NCBI GenBank assembly: GCA_034440635.1
Contig: JAOTON010001355.1
Location: 248,001-312,000 of the forward strand
Direction: 5' to 3'
DNA length: 64,000 nucleotides
Source of the DNA: Lepas anatifera
Lineage: Eukaryota; Arthropoda; Thecostraca; Lepadidae
A program made the position numbers and the translations under genes. How positions within the stretch are numbered: position 1 is the stretch's first letter; each line of letters opens with the position of its first letter. The notes below the pieces were generated by a model. That model did not search any database. It saw only the letters and a list, made by a program, of their open reading frames with translations, and was not told where the DNA came from. Below are positions 59,611 to 64,000 of the stretch, one piece after another.

Positions 59611-62600
59611 CAGGGGCGCAGCCAGAGTTTTCGTATGGGGGGGCACACCAACTTTGAGGGGCACCCCGGGGAAAAAAGGGCACTTTTTAACGTAATCTAA
59701 AAAACTTACTATATCTTTGTTATATCATTTTTTGGGCATCTTTGGTTCAATAAAAATGCAAAGAAATCATTGGCGGAGAAGGAAAACTCGATTAAAACCG
59801 AAAAAAGGAACAAAATATCACCAAAATGCCATGGAAGTAGCCAAAACACTACTTTTTGGATAGATTTAAGGACAGCCAACTCATGCAAGTACTTAACATC
59901 AGCGGAGCATGTGATATCTGTTACAATGTGCAGGTTAAGGCATATTGGAGTCGAATTTTTATGCCCACTGGTTTTGTCGTGACGAGTGAACCCTGGCTGA
60001 ATGCGGATTAAGTTCCTTGCCTCCCACAATCGCCGTGGGACGAGGTGTAGCATAGTGTCTTTGAAAGAACACATTTTTGCTGCCGGAAAAAATTTGGGAG
60101 ATACCTTTTGAACGCGTTTATTAAGTTCCATATTCGCAAGGCTCGGTCCCAGTTAAGAGTAAATAAAAGATGAACTGGCTGGTGGTTTGGATGGGGATGG
60201 TGTGACAGGGCTGAAAATTGTGAAAACTATTTCTTCATTTAAATTAATCAGTAGAAATCCTGGTTTAGGGGACTGTGCTCTGAGCTCAGGGGCACATGCC
60301 TTTTTATCATCCCTTCCCAGAATCCACCAGTATAATAAGCAATTTATATAACCAGGGGTGCCTAGGTATCACAAGCCGTTTTAGAGATTCCTCATTCCTC
60401 GTTAGCTCCGTTTTACAAGGGGAGTTTCCATTGTGTTCTTATTCCCCATCTATTCAAGACCAGCTCTGGGGCCCCCAAGTGTGGATCAGAGGCTTCCAGA
60501 GCAGCTTCCCCCATCCCCCCAGTTGTGCCTCCAGGGAATAGACTAGCTCAGTGACCCCGCCCGCAGATGATGGGAGTTGGCCTTGTGTTCTTATTATCTA
60601 TCTATTCAAGATCACCCCAGGGGCCCCTGATGTAGATCAGGGCCACAGAGCAGCTCATGCTTCACCCAGGGACTAGACTAGCTCATTGGTCCCAGAGATG
60701 AGGTCATCAGACTAGCTCAATGGGCCACAGATAGGCTCATAGGGCCTTAAACCAGTTCAAGAAGCCCCAGAACAGTTTAAGGCGCCAGATCACTTCAGGG
60801 GGCCTCAAGCCAACTTAAGGGGCTCTCACAAGCTCAGCGCCCAGACCAGCTCAGGGTACCCTCAGAACCTAGATCCGCTCTTGGGCCCCAGATCAGCTCT
60901 TGGGGCCCCAGATCAGTTCAGGAACCTCAAGTCAGGTCAGGGGGCAAGATCAAGTCAGGGGCACTAATTCAGCTCAGGAGTCCCTCACCAGCTCGGGGCC
61001 CAAGCAGTTCAAAAGCCCCAGAGGTGCTCAGGGGACACCAGATCGGCCCATAGGGCACCAGATCAGCCCAGGGGACAAACAATCAGATCAGTGGTCCCCG
61101 ACCAGCTCGGGGCTCAGATCAGCTCGGGAATACCAGATCAAGTCAGGAGGCACTTAATCAGCCCAGGAGCCCCATATCATCTCAGAGGCCCTCACCAACC
61201 CCTGTGGGCCCAGCTCAGCTCAGGGCCTGGGAGCTGCTCAGGAAATCACATATTAACCCAGGAGGCCCGGGTCAGCTTAAAGGGCACCATATTAGCAATG
61301 GGGCACCAGACTAGCTCAGAGGGAATAAGATGGGCTCAGGAGACACACTGATGATTCAGCAAGCACCAGATCCACTCAGGGGGCATTAGTTGAGTTCAGG
61401 AGGCAGTATATCTGCTCAGGGTACACCAGATCGATCAGCACAGGGGGCATGTTCAAGTCAGGGGCACTAAATCAGCTCAGGGATCCCTCACCAGCTCGGG
61501 GCCCAATCAGTTCAAAAGCCCCAGAGCTGCTCAGGGGAAACCAGATGCCCATAGGGCACCAGATCAGCTCCGGGCACAAACAATCAGATCAGTGGTCCCC
61601 GACCAGCTCGGGAATACCAGATCAAGTCAGGAGGCACTTAATCAACTCAGGAGCTCCATACCATCTCAAGGGCCCTCATCAGCCTCTGTGGGCCCAGCTC
61701 AGCTCAGGGCTTTAGATCTGCTCATGAAATCACGGAAGGAGGCCCAGTTCAGCTTAAAGGGCACCAGATTAGCTCAGGGGGCACCAGACTAGCTCAGAGG
61801 GCATCAGATGGGCTCAGGAGGCACCAAATAGACTAAGGGGCATTAGTGCAGCTCAGGTGGCACCAGATCGGTCCGCTCGGGGTCCAGATCAGCTCCCAGC
61901 CCCCAGACTATGGCAGGAGCCTAAATCAGCTCAGGGAGCAACATAACAGCTCAGGGGACACAAGGTGGGCTCAGGGCCCACCAAACCAGCTCAGGGGGCG
62001 GGACCAGACCATCTAAGGAGACATCAATAATCAGTTGAGGGGGCACCTATTCAGCTGAAGAGGCACCATATTGACTTAGGAAACAGAATCAACTTGGGGA
62101 GGCATGAGATCAGTTCGGGGGCCCGAATCAGCTCAAGGGGCACTAAATCAGCTATTAGGGCACCAAACAAGCTCGGAAGCATTAGACTAACTCAGAGAGC
62201 ATTATATAGGTTCAGGAGGCACAATTATTTGCTCAGGGGGGGGGGGACTCGATCGACTCAGGAACACCAGATCAGCTTAGGGGGCAAGTAATTAGCTCAA
62301 GGGGCCAAGACCAGCTGAGAGGCCACGAGATGAGCTCAAGGAGCACCAGATTGGCTTCAACCGTACGATTATTGGCGACAATGAGGCATTAGGTGGACAC
62401 ATACTAGGTGCCCATACTCTTCCCGGGTGCTTGGAAAGGCGATAGAATGCCCTAGCTGACCGAGAAAGGTATTAAGTTGTCCACAAATAGTTTCAATCGC
62501 TACATTCGGTCCAGTTACATCTAGGTTCAACGGCTAGGGCACTAAATTTTGAGCGGCACGGCCCAAATTGGGTACACCACCTGGCAATCAAAAGGGCACC

Positions 62601-62651
62601 CCGGCAGTGATGGGGGCACGTGTCCCCTGTGCCTTCCTGGCTGCATCCCTG
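59611..62651. mobile_element. hAT-like element with minisatellite interior (ends only)
   Basis: The left end CAGGGGCGCAGCCAG and the right end, reversed, CAGGGATGCAGCCAGG pair, but the flanks (CCTGCCTG and GACAGTAC) do not match, so the limits may have been altered by later tandem amplification. Inside are 0.7 kb of AT-rich sequence and then CAGATCAGCTCAGGGG arrays. Confidence 0.55.
60640..62360. repeat. Minisatellite, ~20-28 bp units (CAGATCAGCTCAGGGG)
   Basis: Many degenerate units such as GGGCACCAGATCAGCTCA. The complement matches the CCCCTGAGCTGATCTGG arrays at 40500-41080 and 44860-45430, so the two loci carry the same minisatellite in opposite orientation. Confidence 0.9.
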
Positions 62652-64000
62652 GACAGTACATCAACTCCGGGAGGCATTAAATAAGCTCAGGGGGCCCGGA
62701 TCAGCTCAAGGGGCACTAAAACAGCTAAAAGGACACCAGGCAAGCTCGGAGACATCAAACTAACTCAGAGAGTATTTTATAGGCTCAGAAGGCACACTTA
62801 TTTTCTCAGGAGGGCACCAGATTGACTACGAGGGCACCAGATCAGCTCAGAGGGCACATGATCAGCTCCAGGGGGCACCAGATGAGCTCCGCCCGTACGA
62901 TGAGGCATTATCTGGAAACGGATTACGTGCCTATGCTCTTCCCGGGTGCTTGGAAAGGCGACAGAATGCCCTAGCTGACCAAAAAGGCACTTAGTTGTCA
63001 AACAATAGTTGAAATCGCTAAATGCAGTCTAGTTACATCTAGGTTCAACGGCGCAGGGCACTAAATTTCGAGCGGCACGGCCCAAAGGGGGTACACCACC
63101 TGGCAATCAAAAGGGCACCCGGCACCGATGGGTGCACGTGCCCCTATGCCCCCCTGGACAGTAGATAAACTCCGGGAGGCATTAAATAAGCTCAGGGGGC
63201 CCGGATCAGCTCAAGGGGCACTAAAACAGCTAATAGAGCAGCAAGCAGGCTCGGAGGCATCAGACTAACTTAGAGAGCATTGTATAGGTTCAGAAGGCAC
63301 AATTATTTATTCAGGGGAGGGGGGCACCAGATTGACTACGAGGGCATCAGATCAGCTCAGAAAGCACATGATCACCTCCAGGGGGCACCAGATGAGCTCC
63401 ACCCGTACGATTATTGGCGACGATGAGGCATTATCTGGAAACTGATTACGTGCCTATACTCTTTCCGGGTGCTTGGAAAGGCGACAGAATGTTTAAGGTG
63501 ACCAAAAAGGCACTTAATTGTCAAACAATAGTTGAAATCGCTAAATGCGGCCTAGTTCCATCTAGGTTCAACGGCGTAGGGCAGTAAATTTCGAGCGGCA
63601 CGGCCCAAAGAGGGTACACCACCTGGCAATCAAAAGGGCACCCGGCACCGATGGGGGCACGTGCCCCCTGTGCCCCCTGGCTGCGGTCCTGGACAGTAGA
63701 TAAACTACGGGAGGCATTAAATAAATTCAGGGGGCCCAGATCAGCTCAAGGGGCACTAAAACAGCTAATAGGGCACCAGGCAAGCTCGGCGGTATCAGAC
63801 TAACTCAGAGAACATTATATAGATTCAGAAGGCACAATTATTTTCTCGGGGGGGGGCACCAGATTGACAACGAGGGCATCAGATCAGCTCAGAGGGCATA
63901 TGATCAGCTCCAGGGTTCAAGACCAGCGCTCAGGGGGCACCAGATGAGCCCAAGGGGCACCAGATTAGCTCTGCCCATACGATTATTGGCGACGATGAGG
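62360..64000. repeat. Tandem units of ~510-570 bp, running off the window
   Basis: CGTACGATTATTGGCGACGATGAGG-type starts recur near 62362, 62893 (shortened), 63404 and 63976. GGACAGTA recurs at 62651, 63156 and 63691. Each unit joins about 290 bp of hAT-end sequence (CGGGTGCTTGGAAAGGCGA...) to about 230 bp of minisatellite. Confidence 0.9.

Noticed and set aside
59709..60131. 140-residue minus-strand frame
   Set aside because: No recognisable domain, and part of the surrounding sequence belongs to a hAT-like element; not supported as a gene.

Overview
This is a eukaryotic window, most likely from a crustacean (possibly a decapod). Three tandem + strand genes encode a secreted pro-resilin-like cuticle protein: a signal peptide, Gly/Tyr/Gln-rich repeats, then one Rebers-Riddiford chitin-binding domain. 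From memory of the family, the domain ending GDSGFVANVEYEGEAQFP is the crustacean form. Almost everything else is transposable-element (TE) sequence, and much of it can be dissected because terminal inverted repeats (TIRs) and target-site duplications (TSDs) are still readable. Coordinates were read by eye; no alignment or database search was run.

Layout. 1-13,110: cuticle gene copy 1. The window starts inside its TATA box. Its intron holds a 6.2 kb CR1/L2-type retrotransposon that was itself split by a hAT-like element, and its 3' UTR is split by a 4.5 kb DNA transposon carrying a piggyBac-like insert. 13,678-16,524: three nested DNA elements. 17,440-27,886: a 10.4 kb decayed DNA transposon with ~545 bp TIRs and a multi-exon transposase-like gene, interrupted by a second retrotransposon (with a 236 bp AC tract at its 3' end) and by a 2.8 kb hAT-like element. 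27,900-33,000: sparse sequence with a hAT MITE, a tRNA-derived SINE and a TA-target element. 33,750-36,260: copy 2, intact. 36,690-37,320: two hAT MITEs. 39,870-47,391: a TTAA-target element split by a 6.2 kb hAT-like element containing another hAT-like element, both filled with GC-rich minisatellites. 49,000-50,762: copy 3, with a hugely expanded repeat, a nonsense codon and a frameshift. 54,445-59,610: a foldback-like element with arrays of CTGCAG palindromes at its ends. 59,611-64,000: minisatellite and ~510-570 bp tandem units that run off the window.

How it fits together. Copies 1 and 2 are a young duplication: promoter, intron and 3' flank align, and removing the 6.16 kb insert leaves introns of about 1,318 and 1,313 bp. 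Copy 1 therefore took its TE load after duplication. Copies 2 and 3 share a proximal promoter: TGACCTCACG lies at identical distance from a TATATAA box, pointing to common moult-linked control (inference). Only copy 2 looks undamaged. No prokaryotic operon, CRISPR array, rRNA or convincing functional tRNA gene was seen.
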